The notes beneath the pieces are model-generated. The model made no database searches. It saw nothing but the letters and a program-made list of their open reading frames with translations, and was not told the origin of the DNA. Below, in pieces: positions 1 through 8,499 of a stretch of DNA of 52,229 nt (its first letter is position 1; each line of letters begins with the position of its first letter). The stretch comes from Alphaproteobacteria bacterium (GTDB lineage: Bacteria > Pseudomonadota > Alphaproteobacteria > Bin95), in NCBI GenBank assembly GCA_022827685.1, contig JAJEIH010000137.1, positions 1-52,229 on the forward strand. Reading direction: 5' to 3'. The translations under genes were made by a program, and so were the position numbers.

Positions 1-2
1 TC

Positions 3-92
3 GACCGCGCATGGGAAACCCTCATGCGCGGTGTCGGTACCCCGGCCAACGACAACAACTGCGCCGACTACGCCGACAGGCACGCCGCATGA
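3..92 (+). CDS. C-terminal end of an upstream gene (partial)
   Basis: An open frame enters from the window edge and ends at a TGA at 90-92, giving about 29 residues that finish in PANDNNCADYADRHAA. Third codon positions are almost all C or G, as in real genes of this genome, whereas the other two frames are arginine/threonine-rich noise. The product cannot be recognised from so short a tail. Confidence 0.5.
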   Translation, partial: DRAWETLMRGVGTPANDNNCADYADRHAA

Positions 93-198
93 ACCCGATC
101 AGCCCAGCGATCCCGCCATCGCCATGTCAGATTCACACCCCATTCACAAGACAATATATGGAGGGAGTTATCGAGAAATTGCAATCGGAGTTGGAAGA

Positions 199-1635
199 AT
201 GAGAGCGGCGATCACTTTTTTGCTAGGAGCCGGGTTCTCTGCGCCGTTTGGTGTGCCAACTATGCGTCCGTTCCTCCATGCGTTTAAAAACACAGCAAGA
301 AAAAAGTACCCGGAGCTGTATCCAACGCTGGAACGCCACTTTGAACAACTAGGTAGCGATAGTGATATTGAAGCGCTCCTGTCAAGTTTGGGTAAGGCGG
401 AGAGGCTGAGTGAGGCGATACCAGCCGACATGAAGCCGTCAAGAGAGCTCGTAGAATGGGAGGAGGGGTCAAAGTACCTAAAGGCGCATTTAATTGCATT
501 CATTATCGAACAATGTGAAATGTTCAATCGAGACGCAGTGACTAGAGTACTTTCTCCGGGCGTGAAGATGCTGGCGGAGCACCCGAGGCTGGAGGAAGTT
601 CATATATTTACAACAAACTATGATCGTATAGTCGAATATACATGCGAGGTGGCAGCTTTGGAATTTTCGGATGGATTCGACAGACCAGGTAAGGAACTAG
701 TCGCACCATGGACTCGGCAGTATGATGGAAAGTTGAGGCTGTACAAGTTGCATGGGTCAGTTAGCTACTATATTGACCAAAGCCATAGGGAGAAGCCAAC
801 CTTTCTTAGGCTAGATAGGGGGTATCCATTACCGGGCCCTGACTTTAGGCTTTCGAGGGAAGGTAACGATCTGGAGCCACTTATGGTGGTACCGACGTTG
901 GAGAAGGACGCGTTGGGAGAGCCGTATAGCCATTTGAATCACGTTTTTACGGACACGATGGCACGAACGGAGTTGGTAGTGGTGGTGGGGAATTCGTTAA
1001 GGGACAATCATATTGTAAGTGCTATTTCGTATAATGCCGAGAACGTGGTAGTATTGCTGGTGGATGTTGATCCAGTTGCACCGGGGCAGAGGATTACAGA
1101 TATAAGGAATGTGAAGTTAAGCGCTGATGCCAGTACTTTTTTCGAGCGGTCTGTGTTCCGCTTGATGAGTTGTTTGGAAGCTTGTGCCGTTTCGGGGGGC
1201 GCAAATGAGTTGTTTGAACATTTGCAGCAATTTGCAAGAGAGGAGGGATCTAGATTGTCGAGGGGAACATCGTTGACGAATCAGCAACAGGAAGCTCTGG
1301 AAACTATGATCTCGTCTGAAGATGTCGTCAAGTTGTTCAAGGCGTTAAGTGCGCTGCGCGGGGTGAATGAAGACGGTGTGATACAGGCGGTAGCGGAGAA
1401 AGCGAATGATAAGTTGCCGACGGACCTTAGGAAGGCGGTGGCAGGTTGGCTCGGGGCCAGTACCAGGCCTTTGGCGGTTAGTGCGTTGGGAAGAATAGCG
1501 AAGGAGGATTTAGCATCCGACGTGCGGTTGGAAGCGTACTTGGCATTGTCGGCGCTGGGATCGGACGTGGCACGAGAGGTATTGGAACTAGCGAAAGGGA
1601 AGTGGCCTAGGGACTCCTTTTTTCAAGGAGAGTAA
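199..1635 (+). CDS. SIR2-like domain protein (putative NADase, defence-type)
   Basis: The protein has 478 residues. It opens with a Rossmann-type GAGFS motif (10-14), then TTNYD (138-142), KLHGS (183-187, containing the putative catalytic His) and GNSLRDNH (264-271). This order is typical of the SIR2_2-type domains found in anti-phage and NAD-cleaving proteins rather than of classical deacetylases. The last 120 residues look helical and HEAT-like. The ATG at 199 is preferred because the SIR2 motif begins immediately after it and GGAG lies just upstream; starts at 124 or 31 would add a low-complexity Thr/Pro tail. Base composition is far more AT-rich than the neighbours, which suggests transfer. 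Its partner, if any, would lie outside the window. NADase activity is inferred from the family. Confidence 0.8.
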   Translation: MRAAITFLLGAGFSAPFGVPTMRPFLHAFKNTARKKYPELYPTLERHFEQLGSDSDIEALLSSLGKAERLSEAIPADMKPSRELVEWEEGSKYLKAHLIAFIIEQCEMFNRDAVTRVLSPGVKMLAEHPRLEEVHIFTTNYDRIVEYTCEVAALEFSDGFDRPGKELVAPWTRQYDGKLRLYKLHGSVSYYIDQSHREKPTFLRLDRGYPLPGPDFRLSREGNDLEPLMVVPTLEKDALGEPYSHLNHVFTDTMARTELVVVVGNSLRDNHIVSAISYNAENVVVLLVDVDPVAPGQRITDIRNVKLSADASTFFERSVFRLMSCLEACAVSGGANELFEHLQQFAREEGSRLSRGTSLTNQQQEALETMISSEDVVKLFKALSALRGVNEDGVIQAVAEKANDKLPTDLRKAVAGWLGASTRPLAVSALGRIAKEDLASDVRLEAYLALSALGSDVAREVLELAKGKWPRDSFFQGE

Positions 1636-1650
1636 CCGGGCAACGAGGTG

Positions 1651-2055
1651 TCAAGGAGGGCCGGAGTTGGCTGCTGGGGTGGTGCAGAAGGGGTTGTCGC
1701 GGGAGGTCTTGGCTTCTGGCAAGGAAGATGAGCCCGAAGGCAGCGGGGTCGCGTGAGACGTCGTTGGTAGTCTATGCGGTGGCCCTTCGGGAAGCGTTTC
1801 AATGTCGTGTAGCCGCTGCCACGCTCCTTCCCGCCACTCAACCTCGCCGTCCGCCGATACAGCCGGTGACCGCCTCGGCGCGATGCCCTCTTGCAGCGGC
1901 TCTTCCTTCCAGCCGGAGAGCCGCATGGCCTCTGCAAGGTGGCTGTCGTTGCTAATCACAACCGCGCAATCGTACAGGTCCAGCCATCGCCACGGTGTGC
2001 CCCTGAGAGCGCCGTAGAAGAGGTTGAGGCCGTCCACATAGACGAACGTGCGCAT
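1651..2055 (-). pseudogene. NYN-domain (LabA/DUF88-like) remnant fused to a methyltransferase-like tail
   Basis: The frame starts with a clear NYN-domain N-terminus: MRTFVYVDGLNLFYGAL followed by WLDL (residues 24-27). It then jumps directly to YDCAVVISNDSHLAEAMRL (28-46). In intact family members about 100 residues separate these blocks, and the second block is usually preceded by WLD-R. The gap therefore looks like an internal deletion between two WLD-encoding stretches. After residue 47 the sequence (GWKEEPLQEGIAP) matches the tail of the methyltransferase at 3149-3640 (GWTEEPLPEGVAP), then shifts frame. The remaining residues to 1651 are unrecognised. The chimera is most likely non-functional. 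Confidence 0.6.
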
Positions 2056-2173
2056 CGAAGCCTGCCAAAAAGCAGGGGCCTCCGAAGAGGCCTCGCGCCC
2101 CGCGGTCGAAACCGCAAGGGGTGTTGGCGCTGGTCCATGCCCGCCGTCCCGGAACATCGAGCGGATTCGAGTG

Positions 2174-2566
2174 TCAGCCCCGCCGCCCCGCGAGGCGCTG
2201 CCGGCGTTGCAGGCCGTGGCGTTTCAGGAAGCGCTTCACCGCAGCGTCGCCGACGGTGAGGCCCCTGGCGGCGAGCGCGCGCTGCAAGGCCGGGACGGTG
2301 ATGGCCGGGCGCCGCTTCAGGATGCGGAACACGCGGGCGCGCTCCTCCTCGATCCGCGACCGCCGGCCCCGGGGCGGGTCCGCCCGGACATCGCCGCGCT
2401 CCTCGAAGCGCCGGACCCAGCGGAGCACGCTGGTCGCGCACACCTCGAATTTCAGCCCCGCCTCGCGGTAGCTCATGCCCCGCTCCAGCACCGCCGCCAC
2501 CGCCCGGCGGCGCAGGTCCTCGCCCACCGCCTTGCCGGGTCTCCGGCCTCCCAGTCCGTCCGCCAT
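2174..2566 (-). CDS. orphan IS630-type helix-turn-helix protein (OrfA-like), copy 1
   Basis: The product is a 130-residue basic protein. It has a first HTH (GEDLRRRAVAAVLERGMSYR, then SVLRWVRRF) and a second winged-HTH-like segment (ITVPALQRALAARGLTV, then VKRFLKRHGL). This is the N-terminal DNA-binding region of IS630-family transposases. No DDE catalytic partner follows downstream in any frame. The ATG at 2566 is chosen because upstream sequence encodes only arginine-rich low-complexity protein. A paralogue lies at 31490-31918. It could be a relic OrfA or a stand-alone DNA-binding protein. Confidence 0.6.
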   Translation of the reverse strand: MADGLGGRRPGKAVGEDLRRRAVAAVLERGMSYREAGLKFEVCATSVLRWVRRFEERGDVRADPPRGRRSRIEEERARVFRILKRRPAITVPALQRALAARGLTVGDAAVKRFLKRHGLQRRQRLAGRRG

Positions 2567-3148
2567 CCTGTCCGTCCTCCTTTCCGTCGCCGTTGCTTCC
2601 GGCGCCGCCGCGCCGGTCCGTTTCAGGTGAGTGAGCCGGCCGGGCCCGTTTTCGCCCCGCCGGCCGGCCCGGATTCGTTCCAGGTCCAACGAGCCGGGGC
2701 CTTCCATCGGCCGGCGGGCGGGCGCACCTGTCCTGTTGACTTGTCACCCCTCGACACAGCTCCCAGGTCCCTCGCGAAGCGCCGCCCGGCGCCCCGAATC
2801 ATGTCCACGTCATCGCCTCGCTTCCTCGCGGTTGGCACGGGTTTCCGAGGGGTATATAGAGAACAAACGGGCGGGATGCAAGTCTTTTGGGGGAATTTAT
2901 ACCGGATTTCGCAGTGCGGGGCTTCGCCCGCCGCTTCCGCTGGCGCGAAAGCGGCCCCCCACCCGTCCTCCCCCGCAAGCGGGAGAGGGGAAACAGAGGG
3001 AGGCGGGAGGACAGGGGAATGGAAGGAGGCGGCCCGCTCCCGTGAAAACCCCTCTCCCGCCGGGCGGGAGAGGTTGGGTGCCTGCCCCCGCGAAGGCGGG
3101 GGAGGGCCCCTCGGCGTGACGGGAGGTTGCCGGGCCCTGCCCGCCCGC
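2567..3148. other. gene-free stretch with GC-rich palindromes
   Basis: No credible coding sequence is seen. An AT-richer patch near 2850-2910 (including tatatagagaac) is followed by palindromes built on the agcgggagagg / cccctctcccg theme around 2965-3075. A 22-nt palindromic unit lies at 3081-3102 and recurs at 3730-3751. The stretch looks like REP-type intergenic repeats between two leftward genes. Confidence 0.5.
3081..3102. repeat. REP-like palindromic repeat, copy 1
   Basis: The unit cctgcccccgcgaaggcggg plus gg forms a short hairpin (CCCCCGC..GCGGGGG). An identical copy is at 3730-3751 and an inverted near-copy at 3921-3942. Confidence 0.6.
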
Positions 3149-3640
3149 TCAGCCCGCCATCGGGCGGCGGTAGAGGCGGTAGCGGCCCGGGGCGACGCCT
3201 TCCGGCAGCGGCTCCTCCGTCCAGCCGGGCAGCGGCATGGGCTGGTCGCCGGCGAGGACGGCGCCGGGGGCTGTCAGGCGGGGGAGCAGGGGGGCCAGCG
3301 CGGCAGCCAGCGCCAGCGAGGCCCGCCTGTCGCCGGTGCCGATGTCGGCGTGGACGAGGGCGGCGGGGGCGGGCAGGCGGACATGCGGGAGGGTGTCGAG
3401 GAAGTCTCCGACGATGAGGCGGTCTTCGGGCGGCGTGCAGTCGGGGTGGGCGGCGGGCGCGCGCTCGAACACGAAGATGTCGCGGCCGGGCAGGCGCGCG
3501 CGGAGATGGTCGTAGCTGCGCCCGTTGCCGAGCCCGAGCTCCAGCACCGGGCCGGGCACGCCCGCGATGAGCGCCGCCGCCCGGTCGAGGCAGGCGCGCT
3601 GGGCCGTGAGGCGGCGGATGGCGCTGTCGAGCCGGGTCAT
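3149..3640 (-). CDS. small class I SAM-dependent methyltransferase
   Basis: This 163-residue protein has a SAM-binding motif I, VLELGLGNGRS, at 32-42, and an acidic position after beta-2 (FVFERAP). The rest follows a Rossmann-like pattern (LIVGDFLDTL, LVHADIGTG). There is no obvious substrate-recognition domain, so the target is unknown. It is short for the class but has a complete core. Palindrome-rich spacers flank it on both sides, so it is probably monocistronic. Its C-terminal segment (GWTEEPLPEGVAP..RYRLYRRP) reappears in degenerate form in the pseudogene at 1651-2055. Confidence 0.75.
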   Translation of the reverse strand: MTRLDSAIRRLTAQRACLDRAAALIAGVPGPVLELGLGNGRSYDHLRARLPGRDIFVFERAPAAHPDCTPPEDRLIVGDFLDTLPHVRLPAPAALVHADIGTGDRRASLALAAALAPLLPRLTAPGAVLAGDQPMPLPGWTEEPLPEGVAPGRYRLYRRPMAG

Positions 3641-4043
3641 GCCGGGGCGCGCGAGGACTTGCGGACATGCCCCCCTCCCGCGCGGCCCGGCAACGCCGCA
3701 CCCCGCGCCCCTTCGGCCCCCGCGCCCCGCCTGCCCCCGCGAAGGCGGGGGTCACCCCGGCCCCGCCTTTCGCCACCCCGGCCCTGCTCTTCGTCACCCC
3801 GGCCCCCGAGCCGGGGTCCAGCTCCAGCCCCCGATGCCGCCGCAGCCGGTGGAGAACGGGACCGACCGCCGAAGCTGCCGCCAGAGCCGAGGCTGGGCCC
3901 CGGATCGGGGTCCGGGGCGACCCCCGCCTTCGCGGCGCAGGCAAGTCCGGGCGTGACGATAAGGGGGCATGGCGGGAAGAGCGCATGGCGCGACGGGCCG
4001 TCCGGTGATCGGTGCGGGCTGCGGTCCAAGGGTCCCCCCCCCC
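3641..4043. repeat. intergenic block of REP-like palindromes, copies 2 and 3
   Basis: No gene is supported here. The 22-nt unit of 3081-3102 occurs exactly at 3730-3751 and in inverted, slightly diverged form at 3921-3942. Between them are repeated caccccggcc units and the complementary arms cccgagccggggtccag / ccggatcggggtccgggg, so the transcript could fold into a long cruciform. Such blocks usually lie between genes as transcript-end or mRNA-stability elements. Confidence 0.55.
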
Positions 4044-4502
4044 TCACCCGGCGGCGAGCTGGGCGCGGGCTTCGCGGAGGTCGTTGGTGGTCCGGTCGAG
4101 GCGCTGGGCGAGCTCGCGCATGATCTCGACCGCCATCTGCGGGAACTCGGCCACCAGGCGGAAGAACAGCTCCTTGGAGATGCGCAGCGCCGTCATCGCC
4201 TCCGTGGTGCGCACGGTGGCGGTCCGCGGCACGTCGATCAGGATCGCGATCTCGCCGATGATGTCGTTCCTGCCGAGGTCCGCCACCTTGAGCGGGCCCT
4301 GGGGGGTCTCGACCAGCACCTCGGCCGCGCCCTCCAGCACGATATAGGCGGCGTCCCCGATATCGCCCTCCTCCACCACGAGGTCGCCCGGCCGGAAGCG
4401 CACCCGCTCGCTGGTGAAGGCGAGCAGGCGCAGCTTCGAGGCCTCGATGCGCTGGAACAGCGGGATGGCGCGGAGCGCCTCGACTTCTTCGTTCAGCGCC
4501 AT
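4044..4502 (-). CDS. cyclic nucleotide-binding domain protein
   Basis: The 152-residue protein is a single cNMP-binding (CAP_ED) beta-barrel. The phosphate-binding cassette is readable as GEIAILIDVPRTATV (83-97), with the usual Glu (84) and Arg (93), so ligand binding is plausible. No HTH follows, which makes it a stand-alone sensor or an accessory subunit rather than a Crp/Fnr regulator. The ATG at 4502 has AGGAGG just upstream; the longer frame overlaps the ABC gene. It begins 13 nt after the ABC exporter stop, so the two are almost certainly one operon, and it may gate or tether that exporter. Confidence 0.8.
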   Translation of the reverse strand: MALNEEVEALRAIPLFQRIEASKLRLLAFTSERVRFRPGDLVVEEGDIGDAAYIVLEGAAEVLVETPQGPLKVADLGRNDIIGEIAILIDVPRTATVRTTEAMTALRISKELFFRLVAEFPQMAVEIMRELAQRLDRTTNDLREARAQLAAG

Positions 4503-4515
4503 GGTCCGTTCCTCC

Positions 4516-7167
4516 TCATGACTGCCGCAGGAGCCGGGCGAGCGGGCCGCCGGCTTCGCTGAGCGCCTCATATGCGCCGTCCTCGACCGTGCGCCCGTCC
4601 TCGACGACGACGGTGCGCGGGAAGTCCTCCGCCAGCTCCGGCGATTCCAGCACCCACAGGATGCCGCGCCCCTCCATCGCCGTGCGGGCGGCGAGGAAGA
4701 GCATCCGGCGCGCCACCCGCTCGATGCCGGCGGTCGCCATGTTGACCACCAGCAGCGCCGGGCGCTTGAGCAGGGCGCGGGCGAAGGCGAGCTTCTGGCG
4801 CTGGGTCTGCGTCAGGCGGCTGCCGCCGATGCCGACCTCGAAGGCGAGCCCCGCCTCCATCACCGCCTCGCGGATGCCGACCTCGTCCACGACCTCGCCA
4901 AGCAGCGCGCTCACCCGGGCCGCGCCATGCGCCTCGCCGTGGCGGATGCGCCCGAACAGGATGTTGTCCTGGAGGCTCGCCTGCGCCGCATAGCGGTCCG
5001 CGTCGAAGAACTCGACCGAAGCGCGGTCCGCCTCCGGCAGGCGCTCGCGGAACAGGCGGCGCGCGGCCAGCAGGTCGCGGCGGATGTCGTCGTCGATGAG
5101 GCCGAGGCGGTGGCGCTCCGGGATCAGCAGGAAGGGCAGGCCCAGCAGCCGCTCGCGCTCCGCCGCCTCCAGCCCCTCCAGCCCGAGCCGGTCGGCGCGC
5201 GCGGCGATCGCCCGGAAACCGGGCAGGTCGTCGGCGTCGATGAAGGAGAACTGCTGGAAGAGCTCGTGGCCGGGGTCGATGTCGGCGAACAGCTCCACCA
5301 TGATCTTCGCCACCTGGAGGCCGATGCCCTCCAGCCGGTCCAGCAGGCCGGCTTCCTCCAGCACGCCGCGCACGAAGGGGTGGCCCGCAAGGTTCCCGAC
5401 CTCGAAGGCCGGGCCGATGGGCGCGCCGAACAGGAGGTTCTCCGCGAGCGTTGCGTTGACGTTGTAGGCGTCCGCGTCGAAGGGCTCGATGGGGGCGGCC
5501 GCGCCCGGCGCGTCGAGGCGGGAGCGGAGTGCGGCGCGCGCCTCCAGCACCCGTCCCGCGAGGCCCGGATGGGCGTCCGGGTCGAGCACGCCGCGCAGCC
5601 CCAGCGTGTAGAGGTCGTCGTCGAGGCCGACGGCCGTCAGCACCTCCACCATCCGGCGCGCCATCTCCCGGCCGGGGGCGGCGCCGGCGGCCTCGTAGTC
5701 CACCCAGTCCGCACCGAAATCGGCGTCGCTGTTGCCGGAGCGCCGGGCCTCGGCCGCGCGGGCCTCGCGGCGGGCGGCCTCCTCCGGGCCGAGCTCGGCG
5801 GGGCGGAGCGGCCGGTGGCGCAGGCCGAACAGCAGGTTCTCGCGCACGGTCGCGTTGAAGAGGCTGGCGTTCGGCCCGACATAGGCCGCCTGGCGCCCGA
5901 ACACCGCCTGCGGCAGGTCGGCGAGCGCGGTGCCGTCGAGATGCGCGCGCCCGCCGGTGACGACCGCCAGCCGGGCGGCGAGCAGGCCTAGCTCCTCCTT
6001 GCCGCCGCCGCTCGGGCCGACGACGGCGACATGCTCGTCCAGGCCGAGCGACAGGGTGGCGCTGCGCACCGGCTGGGAAATCTCGTCCTCCGCATAAGCA
6101 GCATTCTCAAACCCAAGCCGGCTTTCCGGCCCGATCCGCGGCAGGGCCTCGGCCTCCTCCACCTGCAGGGCCTCGTCGATCATGCCGGGCGGATCGAACT
6201 GTTGGACGACCTGGTCGTATTTGATGCGCGCGTCGGCCTGCTGCTGGTAGTAGGCCAGCAGCTCCTTCCAGGGCGCGGACATGTCCTTGTAGGCGGCGAG
6301 CACGGCGACCATGGCGCCGAAACTGAGGCGGCCCTCGATGATCAGGTAGCCGCCGATCGAGTAGAAGAAGAAAGGGGTGAGCTGCGCCAGGAAATTGTTG
6401 AGGAACTTGATGAAGAACTTGCGCCGGAAGATCTCGTAGCGGATGTCGTAGATGCCGCCGAGGCGGTGGGCAACGTCGGCGCGCAGCCGGTTGGAGCCGT
6501 CATCGGCGTGGACCGCCTCGATGGTCGAGATCGACTCGCCGATCCGGTCGGACAGCCGGCGCACATGCTGCACGCGCTGCTTGGCGAGCGCCGTCACCCG
6601 GCGCTGGAGCTTCGGGATCGCATACATCTGGAACGGGTAGAGCGCGAGCGCGGCAAGGCCCAGGATGGGCTCCTGGATCAGCATGAAGGCGCCGATGGTG
6701 ACGAGGATGCCGAGCTGATAGACCGGCTGGGCCAGCGCATCGCCCATGAAGCCGCCGAGCGGCTCGACCTCCTGCGTCACCATCGGGATGATCTCGCCCT
6801 GGCCCGTGCGCTTGAACACCGGCAGCGGGAAGCGCAGCAGGCGCGAATAGAGGTCGTAGCGCAGGCGCCGCAGCAGCCGTTCGCCGAGGCGGCCCTTGCC
6901 GGTGTTGATGGCGAATTTGAACGCGCCGTTCATGAGCACGAGGCCGAGGAAGGCGAAGCTCAGCACCATCAGATACTCGATCTGCCCGAGCTCCAGCCCG
7001 AGCAGCGACCGGGGGAAGCCCGAGCCGCTGATGGCGTCGTTGATGATCTGCTTGGGCAGTTCGAGCGAAACGTAGAGCACCGGGAAGGACGCCACGGTGA
7101 GCGCGAGCAGGAAGAGCTGCTGCGCCAGGCTGTGGCGGAACACGAAGCCGTAGATCGTCTTTTCCAT
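4516..7167 (-). CDS. ABC exporter (permease-ATPase) with degenerate, expanded NBD
   Basis: The protein has 883 residues from the ATG at 7167; starts at 7206 or 7251 are possible. Residues 1-325 form a typical six-helix ABC exporter domain. The ATPase half is odd. The Walker A-like loop GPSGGGKEE (about 384-392) lacks the Ser/Thr after Lys. The signature region reads SRLTQTQRQK (about 783-792) instead of LSGGQ. The Walker B-like strand ALLVVNMAT (about 804-812) lacks the Asp-Glu pair. A motif of the form NATxxENLLFG occurs three times (about 437-448, 571-581 and 728-739), as though the Q-loop-to-signature part had been duplicated or expanded. The cargo is probably the product of the divergent glycosyltransferase operon, which is an inference from context. 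Confidence 0.75.
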   Translation of the reverse strand: MEKTIYGFVFRHSLAQQLFLLALTVASFPVLYVSLELPKQIINDAISGSGFPRSLLGLELGQIEYLMVLSFAFLGLVLMNGAFKFAINTGKGRLGERLLRRLRYDLYSRLLRFPLPVFKRTGQGEIIPMVTQEVEPLGGFMGDALAQPVYQLGILVTIGAFMLIQEPILGLAALALYPFQMYAIPKLQRRVTALAKQRVQHVRRLSDRIGESISTIEAVHADDGSNRLRADVAHRLGGIYDIRYEIFRRKFFIKFLNNFLAQLTPFFFYSIGGYLIIEGRLSFGAMVAVLAAYKDMSAPWKELLAYYQQQADARIKYDQVVQQFDPPGMIDEALQVEEAEALPRIGPESRLGFENAAYAEDEISQPVRSATLSLGLDEHVAVVGPSGGGKEELGLLAARLAVVTGGRAHLDGTALADLPQAVFGRQAAYVGPNASLFNATVRENLLFGLRHRPLRPAELGPEEAARREARAAEARRSGNSDADFGADWVDYEAAGAAPGREMARRMVEVLTAVGLDDDLYTLGLRGVLDPDAHPGLAGRVLEARAALRSRLDAPGAAAPIEPFDADAYNVNATLAENLLFGAPIGPAFEVGNLAGHPFVRGVLEEAGLLDRLEGIGLQVAKIMVELFADIDPGHELFQQFSFIDADDLPGFRAIAARADRLGLEGLEAAERERLLGLPFLLIPERHRLGLIDDDIRRDLLAARRLFRERLPEADRASVEFFDADRYAAQASLQDNILFGRIRHGEAHGAARVSALLGEVVDEVGIREAVMEAGLAFEVGIGGSRLTQTQRQKLAFARALLKRPALLVVNMATAGIERVARRMLFLAARTAMEGRGILWVLESPELAEDFPRTVVVEDGRTVEDGAYEALSEAGGPLARLLRQS

Positions 7168-7293
7168 GCCGACCGGCTCCCGCGCCTCGACAAACCTCCG
7201 CATCATGGGCCTATCGGGCGCAATTGAAAGTGCGGCCCGCGCACACGACATTCAATGGAGCAGCGGCCCCGGAGATATGCGATAGTCGGTCCC

Positions 7294-8499
7294 ATGCGAG
7301 GCAAGCGTATCCTCATCTACAGCCATGACAGCTTCGGGCTCGGCCATCTGCGCCGCTGCCGGACGATCGCGCATGCGCTGGTCGGCAGGCGCCGCGACCT
7401 CTCGGTGCTGATCCTCTCCGGCTCGCCGATCATCGGCAGCTTCGACTTCCGCACCCGCGTCGATTTCGTCCGCGTGCCGGGCATGATCAAGCTGCGCAAC
7501 GGCGATTACACGCCGCTCAACCTGAACATGGCGCCTGAAGAGACGCTGGCCATGCGCGCCTCGATCATCCGCCACACGGCGGAGATCTTCGACCCCGACC
7601 TGTTCCTGGTGGACAAGGAGCCGCTCGGCCTGCGCGGCGAGGTGGCCGAGACGCTGGAAATCCTGCGCCGGCGGGGCACGCGCCTCGTGCTCGGCCTGCG
7701 CGACGTGATGGACGAGCCGGAAATGCTGGCGCCGGAATGGGAGCGCAAGAATGTCGCCCCGGCGCTCTCGCGGCTCTATGACCAGATCTGGATATACGGC
7801 CTGCCGCAGATCTGCGACCCGCTGGAGGGGCTCGGCCTGCCGGAGCAGGTACAGCGCAAGGCGGTCTATACAGGCTACCTGCCGCGCGGCGTGCCGGATG
7901 CGCCGCTTTCCCCGGAAGCCGAATGCGCGGCGGACGAGCCCTTCGTGCTGGTCACGGCCGGCGGCGGCGGCGACGGCGACGAGTTGATCGACTGGGTTCT
8001 GCGCGCCTATGAACATGCCGGCCCGATGCCGTGGCGGGCCGTGCTGGTGTTCGGGCCCTTCATGCCCTCGGAGCGCCAGGCGGAGTTCCGCCGGCGGGCG
8101 GCGGCGCTGCCGCAGGTCTCGACGCTCGTGTTCGACGCGCATCTGGAAGCCCTGATGGAGCGGGCCTCCGGCGTGGTCGCCATGGGCGGCTACAACACGT
8201 TTTGCGAGATACTCTCGCTCGACAAGCCGGCCGTCATCGTGCCGCGCACCCGGCCCCGGCTGGAGCAGCGCATCCGCGCCGAACGCGCGCAGGAGCTCGG
8301 CCTCGTGCGGATGCTCGACCCGGACTATCTTGCCGACACCCGCGCCATGGCGGCGGCGATCCGCAATCTCGCCGTGCAGAACCGCCCGTCCGAAGTGGTC
8401 GTGCCGGGCCTGATGGACGGTGTGGAGAGCATCGCGCGGCTCACCGACCTGGCGCTGGAGCGGCCGGCAGCCGAGCCGCTCAGGCTTGTGCAGCCTTGA
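7294..8499 (+). CDS. MurG-like glycosyltransferase (GT-B fold)
   Basis: The 401-residue protein starts with a GT-B nucleotide-sugar fold opening, ILIYSHDSFGLGHLRR (6-20). It has a family-28-like C-terminal half with MGGYNT (297-302) followed by KPAVIVPR, the donor-binding region of MurG-type enzymes. The start at 7294 puts this motif at the N-terminus; an ATG at 7255 would add 13 residues. It is the first gene of a six-gene overlapping operon and is divergent from the ABC exporter across a spacer of about 90-130 nt that should hold both promoters. A paralogue with the same GHLRR opening is at 11325. Substrates are unknown. Confidence 0.8.
   Translation: MRGKRILIYSHDSFGLGHLRRCRTIAHALVGRRRDLSVLILSGSPIIGSFDFRTRVDFVRVPGMIKLRNGDYTPLNLNMAPEETLAMRASIIRHTAEIFDPDLFLVDKEPLGLRGEVAETLEILRRRGTRLVLGLRDVMDEPEMLAPEWERKNVAPALSRLYDQIWIYGLPQICDPLEGLGLPEQVQRKAVYTGYLPRGVPDAPLSPEAECAADEPFVLVTAGGGGDGDELIDWVLRAYEHAGPMPWRAVLVFGPFMPSERQAEFRRRAAALPQVSTLVFDAHLEALMERASGVVAMGGYNTFCEILSLDKPAVIVPRTRPRLEQRIRAERAQELGLVRMLDPDYLADTRAMAAAIRNLAVQNRPSEVVVPGLMDGVESIARLTDLALERPAAEPLRLVQP

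Noticed and set aside
2048-4123. 691-codon open frame on the plus strand through the repeats and methyltransferase region
   Set aside because: It is antisense to the HTH and methyltransferase genes, crosses palindromic repeats and reads as Arg/Pro/Gly low complexity.
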